Assembly: GCF_900177325.1 (NCBI RefSeq)
Contig: NZ_FXBL01000004.1
Coordinates: 124,001 to 188,000 of the forward strand
DNA: 64,000 nt
Direction of reading: 5' to 3'
Source of the DNA: Mesorhizobium australicum
GTDB lineage: Bacteria > Pseudomonadota > Alphaproteobacteria > Rhizobiales > Rhizobiaceae
This document shows, one piece after another, positions 17,647-26,750 of this stretch. The position numbers were made by a program, and so were the translations under genes. The notes below the pieces were generated by a model. That model did not search any database. It saw only the letters and a program-made list of their open reading frames with translations, and was not told where the DNA came from. Position 1 is the first letter of the stretch, and each line of letters starts with the position of its first letter.

Positions 17647-18681
17647 ATGGACACGACTATCACCCTGTTTCTGTTGCAGGACGGCACGATCAACGGAGCG
17701 ATCTATGCTCTGCTTTCCGTCGCCTTCGTGCTCCTGTTCACGGTCACGCGCATCATCTTCATCCCGCAGGGTGATTTCGTTGCCTATGGCGGGCTGACGC
17801 TCGCCGCGCTCGAGCGTGGAGAGACGCCGGGCTCCGTCTGGCTGCTGCTGGCAATGGGCATCGTTGCGGGGCTGATCGAGATGGTTCGCGAGCGGCATCG
17901 CCTGAATCGACGTCGGCTGACGACTATCGTCGCATTGGATTTCATCCTGCCGGCCGCCCTCGTCGCGATGGCGGTGCTCCTTGCGCCGCTACGGCTCACG
18001 GGCGTCGGCGCAATCTTGCTGACGCTGGCCATCATAGTGCCCATGGGGTCCTATATTTACCGCATCTGCTTCCGTCCGCTCTCCGACGCATCCATCCTGG
18101 TGCTTCTCATCGCGTCGGTCGGCGTGCATTGGCTGCTGACCGGGCTCGGCCTCGTCTTCTTCGGTGCCGAGGGTTACCGGACCACGTCGCTCGTCGCCAC
18201 CAACTTCACGGTAGGACCACTGTTCATCACCGGGCAGAGCGTGTTGATGCTTCTGACCACGGTCGCAATCCTCGCCGCCCTCTATCTCTTCTTCGGGCGA
18301 ACCTTGGCGGGCAAGGCATTACGTGCTTCAGCCGTCAACGGACGCGGCGCGCGTCTTGTCGGCATCTCGCCCTACAGCTCCGGTCAACTCGCTTTCGCCA
18401 TGGCGACATTCATCGGCGCGGTATCCGGCGTGCTGATTTCCCCGATGACCACGCTCTACTACGACAGCGGCTTCCTGATCGGGCTCAAGGGCTTCATCGC
18501 CGCCATCGTCGGGGGCTTCGCCAGCTATCCGCTCGCGGTGGTGGCCGCGCTCTTCATCGGCCTGTCCGAGGCTTTCGCCGCGTTCTGGGCGAGTGCCTTC
18601 AAGGAAGTCATTGTCTTCAGCCTTATCATTCCCATTCTGCTGTGGCTTTCGCTGCGCAGCACACATGTCGAGGAGGACTGA
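17647..18681 (+). CDS. ABC transporter inner-membrane permease (LivH-type)
   Basis: 344 residues, mostly hydrophobic, with the LivH-type opening (LFLLQDGTINGAIYALLSVAF) and about eight predicted membrane segments. A segment near residue 80-110 (EMVRERHRLNRRRL) is a charged cytoplasmic loop. The ATG at 17647 is chosen over one at 17578 because the extra 23 residues are not membrane-like; neither has a strong SD. It forms the translocation pore together with the LivM half of the next gene. Confidence 0.85.
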   Translation: MDTTITLFLLQDGTINGAIYALLSVAFVLLFTVTRIIFIPQGDFVAYGGLTLAALERGETPGSVWLLLAMGIVAGLIEMVRERHRLNRRRLTTIVALDFILPAALVAMAVLLAPLRLTGVGAILLTLAIIVPMGSYIYRICFRPLSDASILVLLIASVGVHWLLTGLGLVFFGAEGYRTTSLVATNFTVGPLFITGQSVLMLLTTVAILAALYLFFGRTLAGKALRASAVNGRGARLVGISPYSSGQLAFAMATFIGAVSGVLISPMTTLYYDSGFLIGLKGFIAAIVGGFASYPLAVVAALFIGLSEAFAAFWASAFKEVIVFSLIIPILLWLSLRSTHVEED

Positions 18682-18683
18682 TC

Positions 18684-20447
18684 GTGCTGACAAGGGGCCT
18701 TCCGCTGCTCTTCGCGCTCGTCATGCTTGCAGTTCCCTATATTCCGGGATTCCCGCCGTTCTGGGTCACCCTCCTCAACTTTATCGGCCTCGCCAGTCTC
18801 GTCGCGATCGGCCTGGTCGTGCTGACGGGCGTCGGCGGCATGACGTCTTTCGGCCAGGCGGCGTTCGTCGGCTTCGGTGCGTACACCACGGCCATCCTGA
18901 CGACCACCTACGGCTTGTCACCATGGGTGAGCCTGCCTGTCGCGCTGCTCTTCACTATGCTTGCGGCCGTAGCCATAGGTCTCGTCACGGTAAGGCTCTC
19001 AGGGCACTATCTCCCGCTCGGCACGATCGCCTGGGGAATGGCCTTCTTCTATCTTTTCGGCAACATGCAATCCCTTGGCGGGTTCAACGGGATCTCGGGC
19101 ATCCCGCCCCTTTCGGTGGCAGGAGTTCCGCTCTACAGCGCCCACCAGATATATCCCGTGGTTTTCGTGGCCGTCCTGCTCGCTCTGGTCCTTACGCGGA
19201 ACCTGCTCGACTCCCGAACGGGTCGCGCGATGCGGGCGCTGCGGAAAGGAACCACGGCGGCCGAGGCATTCGGCATCAACGTGGCGCGCACCAAACTCGC
19301 CGTCTTCGTCTACGCGGCCGTCCTTGCCGGTCTGTCGGGCTGGCTGTTCGCTCACATCCAGCGTGGCGTGACGCCCACGGCGTTCGGGCTGAATGCCGGC
19401 ATCGAATACCTGCTCATGGCCGTTGTCGGTGGGGCCGGGCACCTGTACGGCGCATTGCTCGGTGCGGGTGTCGTCGTTATCCTGAAGGATCAGTTGCAGA
19501 ACATTCTGCCGCGTCTTTTCGGCGCCGGCGGGAACTTCGAGATGATCGTCTTCGGAGCGCTTTTGGTCCTGGGGCTGCAATTCGCCCGCGACGGATTGTG
19601 GCCCTATATCGCGCGATTTGTCCCCTCGGTGCGCAGGCAGGTAGCTTCCACAACTGCAGCTCTTCCGGCCACCGACCGCGCACCGGCCGCGGAGGTACTC
19701 CTCGATGTCGATGGTGCGACGAAGACCTTCGGCGGCCTCGTTGCCGTGAACAACATTACCTTCGAGGTCCGGTCGGGGGAAATACTCGGCCTGCTTGGTC
19801 CTAACGGCGCCGGCAAGAGCACGACGTTCAACCTCGTCACCGGCGTCGCCCAGCCTACCCGCGGGGAAATCCGCTTAGAAGGCAAGCGGATCGACAGGTT
19901 GCCGCCGCGCCTGATCTCGTCGCTCGGGGTCGCTCGCACTTTCCAGCACGTGAAGCTCGTCCCGGACATGACGGTTCTTGAGAACGTGGCGATCGGCGCC
20001 CATCTGCGAACCGGAGCCGGCTTCGTCGCCGGATTGCTCCGTGCCAACAGGACAGAGGAGCAAGCGATCTTCCAGGAAGCGGCCAGGAACCTCGATCGCA
20101 TCGGTCTCGGCGACGAGATGCACCAACTCGCCGGCAACCTGTCGCTAGGCTCGTCGAGGCTGGTGGAGATTGCGCGCGCGCTCTGCCTTTCGCCGAAACT
20201 GCTGCTTCTCGACGAGCCTGCCGCCGGACTGCGCCGCTTCGAGAAGGAGAAGCTTGCCCGGCTTCTGCAAGGCCTGCGCGCGGAAGGCATGAGCATTCTT
20301 CTGGTGGAGCACGACATGGAGTTCGTGATGGGGCTCACCGACAGGATCGTCGTGCTCGATTTCGGCACCAAACTCGCAGAAGGAGCCCCGGTCGAGATCC
20401 AGAACAATCCGGCCGTGCAGGAAGCCTATCTCGGAGGTGTCCTGTGA
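18684..20447 (+). CDS. LivM-LivG fusion: ABC permease joined to ATP-binding subunit
   Basis: 587 residues from a GTG just after an AGGAGG motif that overlaps the end of the previous gene. Residues 1 to about 310 are a LivM permease (GVGGMTSFGQAAFVGFGAY); after a linker rich in Ala/Pro, residues from about 340 are an ATPase with Walker A LLGPNGAGKSTTF, an ABC signature LSLGSSRLVEIARAL and Walker B LLLLDEPAAG. The fusion of permease and one ATPase is seen in other alphaproteobacterial Liv-type systems. The second ATPase is the following gene. Confidence 0.9.
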   Translation: MLTRGLPLLFALVMLAVPYIPGFPPFWVTLLNFIGLASLVAIGLVVLTGVGGMTSFGQAAFVGFGAYTTAILTTTYGLSPWVSLPVALLFTMLAAVAIGLVTVRLSGHYLPLGTIAWGMAFFYLFGNMQSLGGFNGISGIPPLSVAGVPLYSAHQIYPVVFVAVLLALVLTRNLLDSRTGRAMRALRKGTTAAEAFGINVARTKLAVFVYAAVLAGLSGWLFAHIQRGVTPTAFGLNAGIEYLLMAVVGGAGHLYGALLGAGVVVILKDQLQNILPRLFGAGGNFEMIVFGALLVLGLQFARDGLWPYIARFVPSVRRQVASTTAALPATDRAPAAEVLLDVDGATKTFGGLVAVNNITFEVRSGEILGLLGPNGAGKSTTFNLVTGVAQPTRGEIRLEGKRIDRLPPRLISSLGVARTFQHVKLVPDMTVLENVAIGAHLRTGAGFVAGLLRANRTEEQAIFQEAARNLDRIGLGDEMHQLAGNLSLGSSRLVEIARALCLSPKLLLLDEPAAGLRRFEKEKLARLLQGLRAEGMSILLVEHDMEFVMGLTDRIVVLDFGTKLAEGAPVEIQNNPAVQEAYLGGVL

Positions 20448-21166
20448 CTCAGTTTTCCGCAACCGACATTCAGGCGTCTTACGGAAAGATGCAGGCCGTG
20501 GCAGGGGTCGCGATCGAGGTGCCGCAAGGTTCCGTCGTCACGCTTATCGGAGCCAACGGTGCCGGCAAGACGACGCTTCTGTCGGCATTGATGGGATTGA
20601 TGCGTTCGACTGGATCGGTCCGCTTCGAGGGACACGATCTTTCCGCGGTATCGGTCGAGGAGCGCGTCAAGGCGGGCATCTCGCTCGTCTCCGAGCAACG
20701 TGATCTGTTTGGCTCGATGTCGGTTGAGGACAATCTGCTCCTCGGTAGCTACCGACGAGGTCGGGAGTCGTCGGCAGACATGTTGAGGGAAGTCTTCCGG
20801 CGATTTCCGCGCCTGGACGAGAGGCGGCGCCAGCAGGCATCGACGCTTTCGGGAGGCGAGCGCCAGATGCTCGCCATGGGTCGCGCGCTTATGGCCAGGC
20901 CGAAGCTGCTAATGCTGGACGAGCCCAGCCTCGGCCTGGCGCCGCTGATCGTGCGTGAAGTGTTCCGGATCATTACAGAACTCCGAGAAGACGGGATCTC
21001 GATTCTGCTTGTAGAACAGAACGCGCGAGCCGCACTTGAGGTGGCGGACTATGGATACGTTATGGAACTAGGCAAGCTTTCCATGGAAGGAAAGGCCTCC
21101 GCATTGCTTCAGGATACGCAGCTGGTGAAAGCCTATCTCGGACAGGAACCCAAACAGCTACGCTAA
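20444..21166 (+). CDS. ABC transporter ATP-binding protein (LivF-type)
   Basis: 240 residues starting at GTG overlapping the preceding stop (GTGA). Walker A GANGAGKTTLL, signature LSGGERQMLAMGRAL, Walker B LLMLDEPSLG and switch His region (LLVEQNAR) are all present. It pairs with the LivG half of the previous protein to power import. This is the last intact gene before the junction with the conjugative element. Confidence 0.92.
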   Translation: MTQFSATDIQASYGKMQAVAGVAIEVPQGSVVTLIGANGAGKTTLLSALMGLMRSTGSVRFEGHDLSAVSVEERVKAGISLVSEQRDLFGSMSVEDNLLLGSYRRGRESSADMLREVFRRFPRLDERRRQQASTLSGGERQMLAMGRALMARPKLLMLDEPSLGLAPLIVREVFRIITELREDGISILLVEQNARAALEVADYGYVMELGKLSMEGKASALLQDTQLVKAYLGQEPKQLR

Positions 21167-21271
21167 TTGAGGCAGCATAAAGATTCCTTTTCAATACATA
21201 ATGTTGGTCTTGGAGGACCGTTGCCAGGAGACAATGTGACCGAGTTGCTAGCTGGGATGGAGGTAGTCGTG

Positions 21272-21394
21272 CTTGCGGGCAGGCAGGAAGAGCTCGTCGC
21301 GGCCGTGCTGAAGGCCAATCCGCGCACGGTGGTAGTGCTTCAGACCGGCGGTCCGGTCGAGATGCCGTGGCTCGCCGACGCCCCGGCGGTGCTT
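21272..21394 (+). pseudogene. Fragment of a GH3 beta-glucosidase C-terminal domain
   Basis: About 41 codons read LAGRQEELVAAVLKANPRT and then VVVLQTGGPVEMPWLADAPAVL, a very characteristic stretch of GH3 beta-glucosidases. Nothing before or after in any frame continues the enzyme, so both ends are lost. The homology stops about 10 bp before the trbI stop codon on the opposite strand. The shard therefore marks the place where the conjugative element or a deletion endpoint joined other DNA. Confidence 0.75.
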
Positions 21395-21403
21395 CGCCAT
21401 GGA

Positions 21404-22558
21404 TCAGTCTCGGTAGGGTTCGAATACCAAGTCGCGGGTCACGATCACCCGAACGGGAAAACCAGGGCGGATCGTCAGCGTCGGCGCGACCTGCAGCTGT
21501 CGCTGGATGATTTGCTGGCCGGCCTGATTGATGGTGTCCTGCGTTCCGTCGCGGATAGCGCGGATCAGGCGGTCCTCGTCGCTGGTCGCGAGTTCGGTGC
21601 CGACCGCGAGCAACGTCGAGAGGCCGGCAGCCTTGGCGAGATCCCACCAATGGTAATCGACCCCGTCCTCTAGGCCGGCAGAGCCCTGCGTGTCTGCGCC
21701 CGGCTGGCGCTCCAGCACGATGAAGCGGCCGTTGGGCAGAATGAGCCGGTTCCAGACAAGCAGCACGCGGCGTTGGCCGAACTGAACGCTGCTGTCGTAC
21801 TGGCCGATGATGCGGGTGCCCTGCGGTACGAGCAGGAACCGGCCGCTTGGGCTGTCATAGATATTCTCCGTCACCTGCGCCGTGATCTGACCGGGCAGAT
21901 CGGAACGGATGCCGGTAATCAGCGCGGCCGGAATCACGGCACCGGCCTGAAGCACATAGGGCGAGGCCGGCGGCATGACGCGATCCGAAGACGTCGTTCG
22001 GCGATCGACAGGGGCATCGAGGAACGCGAGTTGCCGGTCCTGCGCGGTTTGCTGGACGGGCTGGCCATTCAGGCCGGCCAGATCGATACCAGACATGTAC
22101 GCTGTATTCGCGCCTCCAGGTGAGGCCGCCGTCCCTGATCCGGTCTGGAAGAAGACGCGACTGGTTCGCGCGGCTTCCTCCTCTGCCCGCCGGCGTTGTT
22201 CCGATTCATCCGCTGTGGGAGTCGTGATGGTCGGCGGGGCGACGGGCTGGCCCCGGTTTTGAGCGTCGAGGATGGGACGGCCGAGGTCGCCGGGCAGCGC
22301 CGGACCGAGAACCGGGCCGGTATAGTCGCGCGGCAGGCCCGCAAGACCATCGGCGGTAGGCCGGTTCTCCGTCGAGTAGAGTTCCTCGCCGCCGGTGCCG
22401 GCGTCGCGCGTCTGGAGCGCAAAGATCAATGCGCCGCCAATGCCGACCAAGGCGACGGCAGCCACGCCGGCGAGCACCTTGCGCGACAGGCGGGTGACGC
22501 GCGGCGGCTCCGCGCGAAGCCGCATCGGGGGGGCAGTGTTGGTTTCGCTCTCGCTCAT
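21404..22558 (-). CDS. trbI: TrbI, VirB10-like channel component
   Basis: 384 residues: short cytoplasmic N-terminus, one membrane anchor (VLAGVAAVALVGIGGALIFAL), a Pro-rich periplasmic linker, then the C-terminal VirB10/TrbI beta-barrel domain (VIPAALITGIRSDLPGQIT, LVPQGTRIIGQYDS). It spans the envelope and couples the inner-membrane energy source to the outer-membrane pore of the mating channel. Its start overlaps trbG (ATGA). It is the last trb gene and its stop is 10 bp from the GH3 fragment; the DUF2274 gene that often follows trbI in related elements is absent. Confidence 0.93.
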   Translation of the reverse strand: MSESETNTAPPMRLRAEPPRVTRLSRKVLAGVAAVALVGIGGALIFALQTRDAGTGGEELYSTENRPTADGLAGLPRDYTGPVLGPALPGDLGRPILDAQNRGQPVAPPTITTPTADESEQRRRAEEEAARTSRVFFQTGSGTAASPGGANTAYMSGIDLAGLNGQPVQQTAQDRQLAFLDAPVDRRTTSSDRVMPPASPYVLQAGAVIPAALITGIRSDLPGQITAQVTENIYDSPSGRFLLVPQGTRIIGQYDSSVQFGQRRVLLVWNRLILPNGRFIVLERQPGADTQGSAGLEDGVDYHWWDLAKAAGLSTLLAVGTELATSDEDRLIRAIRDGTQDTINQAGQQIIQRQLQVAPTLTIRPGFPVRVIVTRDLVFEPYRD

Positions 22559-23619
22559 GTCTGCTGCCCTCCGCTATGGCTCTGGGCGTTCGTCGCTTGC
22601 GAAGCTCCACCGGAGCTTCGCATCCACGAGAGTGGGCCGCTCCTCACCCTCCCGTCCGTGCGGACAATTCTGACGGTCTGCTGGCGATCGCCGCTGCCGA
22701 GGCGCAGTTCGGCCGCGCCGAACAGGCGGTCCACGATCAGGATGTGCTGGTGAACGCGGCTGTTGACGATCTGGACTTCGCCGCTCGCGCCGAGGACGAA
22801 GATCGGCGGCATCTCGCCCTGAACGATTCCGCGCGGGAACTCGACATAGACCCTGCGACCATCGTCATAGACGGCGGCCGGCTTCCACGGCGGATTGTCA
22901 CCTGTGAGGCCGTAGCGGAAGTTGCGGGCCGCCACGGCCGGAACGACCGGCGTGGTGGGGACGTTCTGGCGCTGGCTGGCCGGTGGCTGCGGATACGCCC
23001 AGGCTACGGCTGGCATATAGGGGTTCTCGCCGGAACGCAGCTCGATCATGTAGACGCGCCTGTCGGTCGTCACGACGAGATTGGTCGTGATGTCCGGCCG
23101 GGTCGGTTTCACGAGAATATGGACGCGGCGGGTCGCGCCGCTGCCGCTTTCGGTGTCGCCGATGATCCAGCGGGCAGTGTCGCCGGCCGCGATCGGTCCC
23201 GTGCCGGTCAGGCTCTCGCCTGGTTCGAGCGCGATGTTGGTGATCTGGCCGGGTGCGGCATAAACTTGATAGAGCGCACCTTCCGACCAGGGATAAATCT
23301 GGATCGAGTTGTAGTAGCCTTCGCGGCGTGGCTGTACGCGAGCGGCGGCGTTGGCGTTCTCGACACGCGCGGTCGGCGTGCCGGCGGCGTTGCCACCGCG
23401 GGCGACCGTCCAGGCCGGGGGCGTGTGCAGCGGCCGCGGCCGATCGTCAGTGACGGAAGCGGGTACGGCCGGCAACGGCGGCACATTGGCGTCGTAGCTG
23501 ATTTCCGGCGGCTTATAGGTGGCGCAACCCGCCAGCATCGTGGCAGAAAGCAGCAAAGCCGCGATTGCGGGTTTACGGAAAAACGGAATGGCGGGTTTGC
23601 TGATCATCGGCCGGCTCAT
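22555..23619 (-). CDS. trbG: TrbG, VirB9-like outer-membrane channel lipoprotein
   Basis: 354 residues with a lipoprotein signal (LLLSATMLAGC) followed by the VirB9/TrbG fold (YPWSEGALYQVYAAPGQIT, NLVVTTDRRVY, VEFPRGIV). It forms the outer-membrane part of the type IV secretion core with TrbI. The ATG at 23619 overlaps the trbF stop by four bases and is followed directly by the signal peptide; the much longer open frame upstream reads through trbF and is a shadow. Confidence 0.93.
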   Translation of the reverse strand: MSRPMISKPAIPFFRKPAIAALLLSATMLAGCATYKPPEISYDANVPPLPAVPASVTDDRPRPLHTPPAWTVARGGNAAGTPTARVENANAAARVQPRREGYYNSIQIYPWSEGALYQVYAAPGQITNIALEPGESLTGTGPIAAGDTARWIIGDTESGSGATRRVHILVKPTRPDITTNLVVTTDRRVYMIELRSGENPYMPAVAWAYPQPPASQRQNVPTTPVVPAVAARNFRYGLTGDNPPWKPAAVYDDGRRVYVEFPRGIVQGEMPPIFVLGASGEVQIVNSRVHQHILIVDRLFGAAELRLGSGDRQQTVRIVRTDGRVRSGPLSWMRSSGGASQATNAQSHSGGQQT

Positions 23620-24305
23620 TGGCTCATCTCCCGCGACCAGTTGATGGCGTTGACGTAGATGCCGAGCGGGTTCGCCCGGAGACGTTCGGCGTCGCGGGGC
23701 GGCTGGATCACGACGGTCAGGATCGCGGTCCAGCGTTCGGTGGCGGAGAGCTGGCCGTTCTCGAAATGGCGCTCCGTCCACGCAATGCGGAAGCTGTCCG
23801 GCGACGCCCGGATGACGCTGGAGACCTCGACGGCAACCTGCTGGCGGCCGACCCTGGTAAAGGGATCGTTGGCGCGGGCATAATCGTTGAGCGCCGCCGC
23901 GCCACGATCCGTCGTCCACTCGTAGGCGCGAAGCCAGTTCTGTCGCACAATGATCGGATCGGCCGGGATCGAGCGGACCTGTTCGATGAAGCGGCCGAGA
24001 TGCCATGCCACCTGCGGGTCGGTCGGGCGGTAGTCGGCCGTGGCCGGAGCGACGGTTTGCGCCTGGCCGAGATTGTCGACCTGCACCACCCAGGGGACGA
24101 CGGTCCCGCGTGCCGACTGCCAGACAAGCGCGGCGGCGAAGCCGGCCGAAAGGACCAGGCTGCCGAAGGCCATTAGCCGCCAGTTCCTCGCCTGGACCCG
24201 GGCCGAGCCGATGCGCTCGTCCCAGACCTGTGCGGCCTTCTGATAAGGGGTCTCAGGTTCCGGCGTCTTGCCATAGTGCGTTGCCGGTCGTTTGAAGATG
24301 CTCAT
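23616..24305 (-). CDS. trbF: TrbF, VirB8-like assembly factor
   Basis: 229 residues: cytoplasmic tail, one membrane segment (MAFGSLVLSAGFAAALVW) and a periplasmic NTF2-like VirB8 domain with WTERHFENGQLSATERW and the conserved ending NPLGIYVNAINWSREM. Role: bridging inner-membrane and core complex during mating-channel assembly. It overlaps trbL by four bases. Confidence 0.93.
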   Translation of the reverse strand: MSIFKRPATHYGKTPEPETPYQKAAQVWDERIGSARVQARNWRLMAFGSLVLSAGFAAALVWQSARGTVVPWVVQVDNLGQAQTVAPATADYRPTDPQVAWHLGRFIEQVRSIPADPIIVRQNWLRAYEWTTDRGAAALNDYARANDPFTRVGRQQVAVEVSSVIRASPDSFRIAWTERHFENGQLSATERWTAILTVVIQPPRDAERLRANPLGIYVNAINWSREMSQ

Positions 24306-25684
24306 GTGCGGTCACTTTCGGAAAGGTTGACGGAAGAGCCGGAGCCGTGGCTGTCGCTGGCGCGGATCGCATGCGCGGCCGTGCTGACGCCGTGGCTCAT
24401 CGCCTGGCTGCGTTTCATGCGCTTCGCCCAGTCGGGCGGGCCTTCGCGCGAGGGCGCCGGTCCAGCCGTCGAGGCAGTGCTGCCGGAGGTGTCGCCGGCG
24501 GGATCATTTGCGACCGTCCCCATGGTCGAGGAGCCGCCGGTTGCCCCGAAGCCACCCTTCACGCCACCCGAGAAGCTGGATTTGACGCTCTCTGTGGCCC
24601 TTGCCGCGGCCCGACGAAGCGGCGAACCGGCTGCCGATCCGGCGGCGCGGGCAACGCCGCCAAGACCTGAGGCAACGCCGGAAGCGCCGGTCTGCCCCAT
24701 GGAGCCGAGGCTGTAGGCGGTGGAAGCAGCGCCAGCAGCGGCGGCGCCACCCCGCACGGCGGCGGCGCCACCAGACAGGGCGGCAGTTCCTCCCTTCACG
24801 GCCAGACCGACCGCTCCACCCGCAGCAAGGGCCGCACCGCCGACCGCGAGGCCCGTACCAACCGCGGCGCCTGCGCTGAGTTGTGGCCCACCCGAAACAA
24901 GACCGCTCGCGATACCAGGTCCGAATATGCCAAGGCCGAGAAGCGAGAGAGCGGCCAGGACGACAGCCATGGCGTCGTCGATGGTTGGGGTCTGACCGCC
25001 GAAACCGGCGGTGAACTGGCTGAAGAGCGTGGAACCGATGCCGATGATGACGGCCAGCACCAGCACCTTGATGCCGCTCGAGATCACATTGCCAAGCACA
25101 CGTTCGGCCATGAAGGCGGTCTTCCCGAACAGACCGAACGGGATCAGCACGAAGCCGGCGAGCGTCGACAGCTTGAACTCGATCAGCGTCACGAAGAGCT
25201 GTACGGCCAGAATGAAGAAGGCGAGGATGACAAGCGCCCAGGCGAACAGCAGGCATGCGATCTGGATGAAGTTCTCGAAGAACGCGACCCAGCCCATGAG
25301 ATCGGAGATAGATTCGAGGAGCGGCCGGGCGGCGTCGAGGCCGGTCTGGGCGACCTTGCCGGGGCGCATCAGATCCTGCGCGGAGAAACCTGTGCCAGAG
25401 GCCTTCAAGCCTAGGCCGGAAAAGCTCTCGAAGACGATCTTCGCGAGGTTGTTCCAGTTGGAAATCAGGTAGGCGAAGACGCCGACGAACAGCGTCTTCT
25501 TGACGAGGCGCGCGATGATGTCGTCATCGGCGCCCCAGCTCCAGAACAGGGCGGCAAGCGTCACGTCGATGACAATCAGGGTTGTGGCGATGAAGGCCAC
25601 TTCGCCCCCGAGCAGGCCAAAGCCCGAGTCGATGTAGCGGGTGAAGACCCCGAGAAAATTATCAATGACGCTGCTGCCGCCCAT
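24302..25684 (-). CDS. trbL: TrbL, VirB6-like polytopic membrane protein
   Basis: 460 residues. The first about 290 residues contain five or more membrane spans (FIATTLIVIDVTLAALFW, IACLLFAWALVILAFFILAV); the last 170 are an Ala/Gly/Ser-rich low-complexity cytoplasmic tail, normal for TrbL. Inner-membrane component through which DNA passes in VirB6-type systems. Located between trbK and trbF as in Tn4371-like elements. Confidence 0.92.
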   Translation of the reverse strand: MGGSSVIDNFLGVFTRYIDSGFGLLGGEVAFIATTLIVIDVTLAALFWSWGADDDIIARLVKKTLFVGVFAYLISNWNNLAKIVFESFSGLGLKASGTGFSAQDLMRPGKVAQTGLDAARPLLESISDLMGWVAFFENFIQIACLLFAWALVILAFFILAVQLFVTLIEFKLSTLAGFVLIPFGLFGKTAFMAERVLGNVISSGIKVLVLAVIIGIGSTLFSQFTAGFGGQTPTIDDAMAVVLAALSLLGLGIFGPGIASGLVSGGPQLSAGAAVGTGLAVGGAALAAGGAVGLAVKGGTAALSGGAAAVRGGAAAAGAASTAYSLGSMGQTGASGVASGLGGVARAAGSAAGSPLRRAAARATESVKSSFSGGVKGGFGATGGSSTMGTVANDPAGDTSGSTASTAGPAPSREGPPDWAKRMKRSQAMSHGVSTAAHAIRASDSHGSGSSVNLSESDRT

Positions 25685-25687
25685 GGA

Positions 25688-25975
25688 TCACTGTCCTTCA
25701 GTGGGACGCGGAGCGACGGGTGCGGGCGAGCGACCGAGGAAGCGATCACGGGTTTCGGCCCAGACGCGCAGGCATTCGGCATCCCCGGCCGCCTGCTGCC
25801 CGAGCTGCTGGCAACGGCGCTGGCTCTCGCGCAGCAGATCGCGTTCAGGCTCGACGAGGCGCGCCGGCGACGACGACGGCACCTCGTCTTTGCGGGTCAT
25901 CTCAATGACCGCAGCCGTGACGGCCGCGGCCACGAACACGACAGCGCCCAGCCGGGCCAGCATCTTGCCGTCCAT
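25688..25975 (-). CDS. trbK: TrbK-like small entry-exclusion protein
   Basis: 95 residues: one N-terminal hydrophobic segment (ARLGAVVFVAAAVTAAVIEM), then a charged domain with two cysteines (CQQLGQQAAGDAECLRVW). Position between trbJ and trbL identifies it as TrbK-like. Classical TrbK of RP4 is a lipoprotein; here no lipobox cysteine follows the hydrophobic segment, so it belongs to the alternative type. Entry exclusion is the expected role, by context. Confidence 0.8.
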   Translation of the reverse strand: MDGKMLARLGAVVFVAAAVTAAVIEMTRKDEVPSSSPARLVEPERDLLRESQRRCQQLGQQAAGDAECLRVWAETRDRFLGRSPAPVAPRPTEGQ

Positions 25976-25985
25976 AGCGGTGCCC

Positions 25986-26750
25986 TCAGTTTCCGTTGAA
26001 CATCTGTGCATTGCCGGGCTGGTAGCCGGCGCCTGGCGTCAGGAAGCGCTCCCGCTGGACACGCCCCTGCTCGGCAGCCGCCGTGCGTTCGGCCTCGGTG
26101 AGCGCGCCCGCACGGCCGTTGGCGGCAAGCAACGCGACCAGGTCGGAGAGCTGCTGCGACTGGAGCGCCAGAAGCTGGTTGCCGGCCTGCGTCGCCTGAA
26201 GCGCGCCGGTCGCGCTCTGGCTCCGGCCAACGAGTTCCGACATCTGAGTGCGATTGGTGTCGATGTTGCCGACGACGCCTGCCTGCACGCGCATGGCATC
26301 CTGCAAGCCTCCCACCGTGTTCTGCCAGCGGGTACGGGCATCGGCGACGAGCTGCTGGTCCGTCGCCGACATCGACACATTGCCGTATTGCTGCTGGAAT
26401 GCCTGGTCGATGCGCTGCACGTCGAAGGCGATGTTCTGCGCCTGGCTCAAGAGTTGCTGCGTGCGCTGGACGTTCTGCTGAAGTTGATGGAGCGAGGAGA
26501 ACGGCAGGCTCGCCAGATTGCGGGCCTGGTTCATCAGCATGGTTGCCTCGTTCTGAAGCGAGGTGATCTGGTGGTTGATCTGCTCCAGCGTGCGGGCGGC
26601 GGTCAGCACATTCTGCGCGTAGTTGCTGGGATCGAAGACGATCCGCCACGCATGAGCCGGCGAGGTCAGGACCGGCGAAAGTGCGAGTGGCGCAGCAACG
26701 AAGGTGGCGGCCAGGAGAACGGCGCGCGAGCGGAAATGGTGGGTGGTCAT
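25986..26750 (-). CDS. trbJ: TrbJ, VirB5-like pilus-tip/adhesion protein
   Basis: 254 residues with a signal peptide (LLAATFVAAPLALSPVLTSPAHA) and then long helical, Gln-rich segments (LEQINHQITSLQNEATMLMN) typical of TrbJ/VirB5. Secreted component of the mating apparatus. The ATG at 26750 overlaps the trbE stop; the longer frame upstream is antisense-like noise within trbE. Confidence 0.92.
   Translation of the reverse strand: MTTHHFRSRAVLLAATFVAAPLALSPVLTSPAHAWRIVFDPSNYAQNVLTAARTLEQINHQITSLQNEATMLMNQARNLASLPFSSLHQLQQNVQRTQQLLSQAQNIAFDVQRIDQAFQQQYGNVSMSATDQQLVADARTRWQNTVGGLQDAMRVQAGVVGNIDTNRTQMSELVGRSQSATGALQATQAGNQLLALQSQQLSDLVALLAANGRAGALTEAERTAAAEQGRVQRERFLTPGAGYQPGNAQMFNGN

Noticed and set aside
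21167..21673. 168-aa plus-strand ORF taken as a whole gene
   Set aside because: Only its central about 41 codons resemble GH3; the remainder is antisense to trbI. Annotated as a fragment instead.
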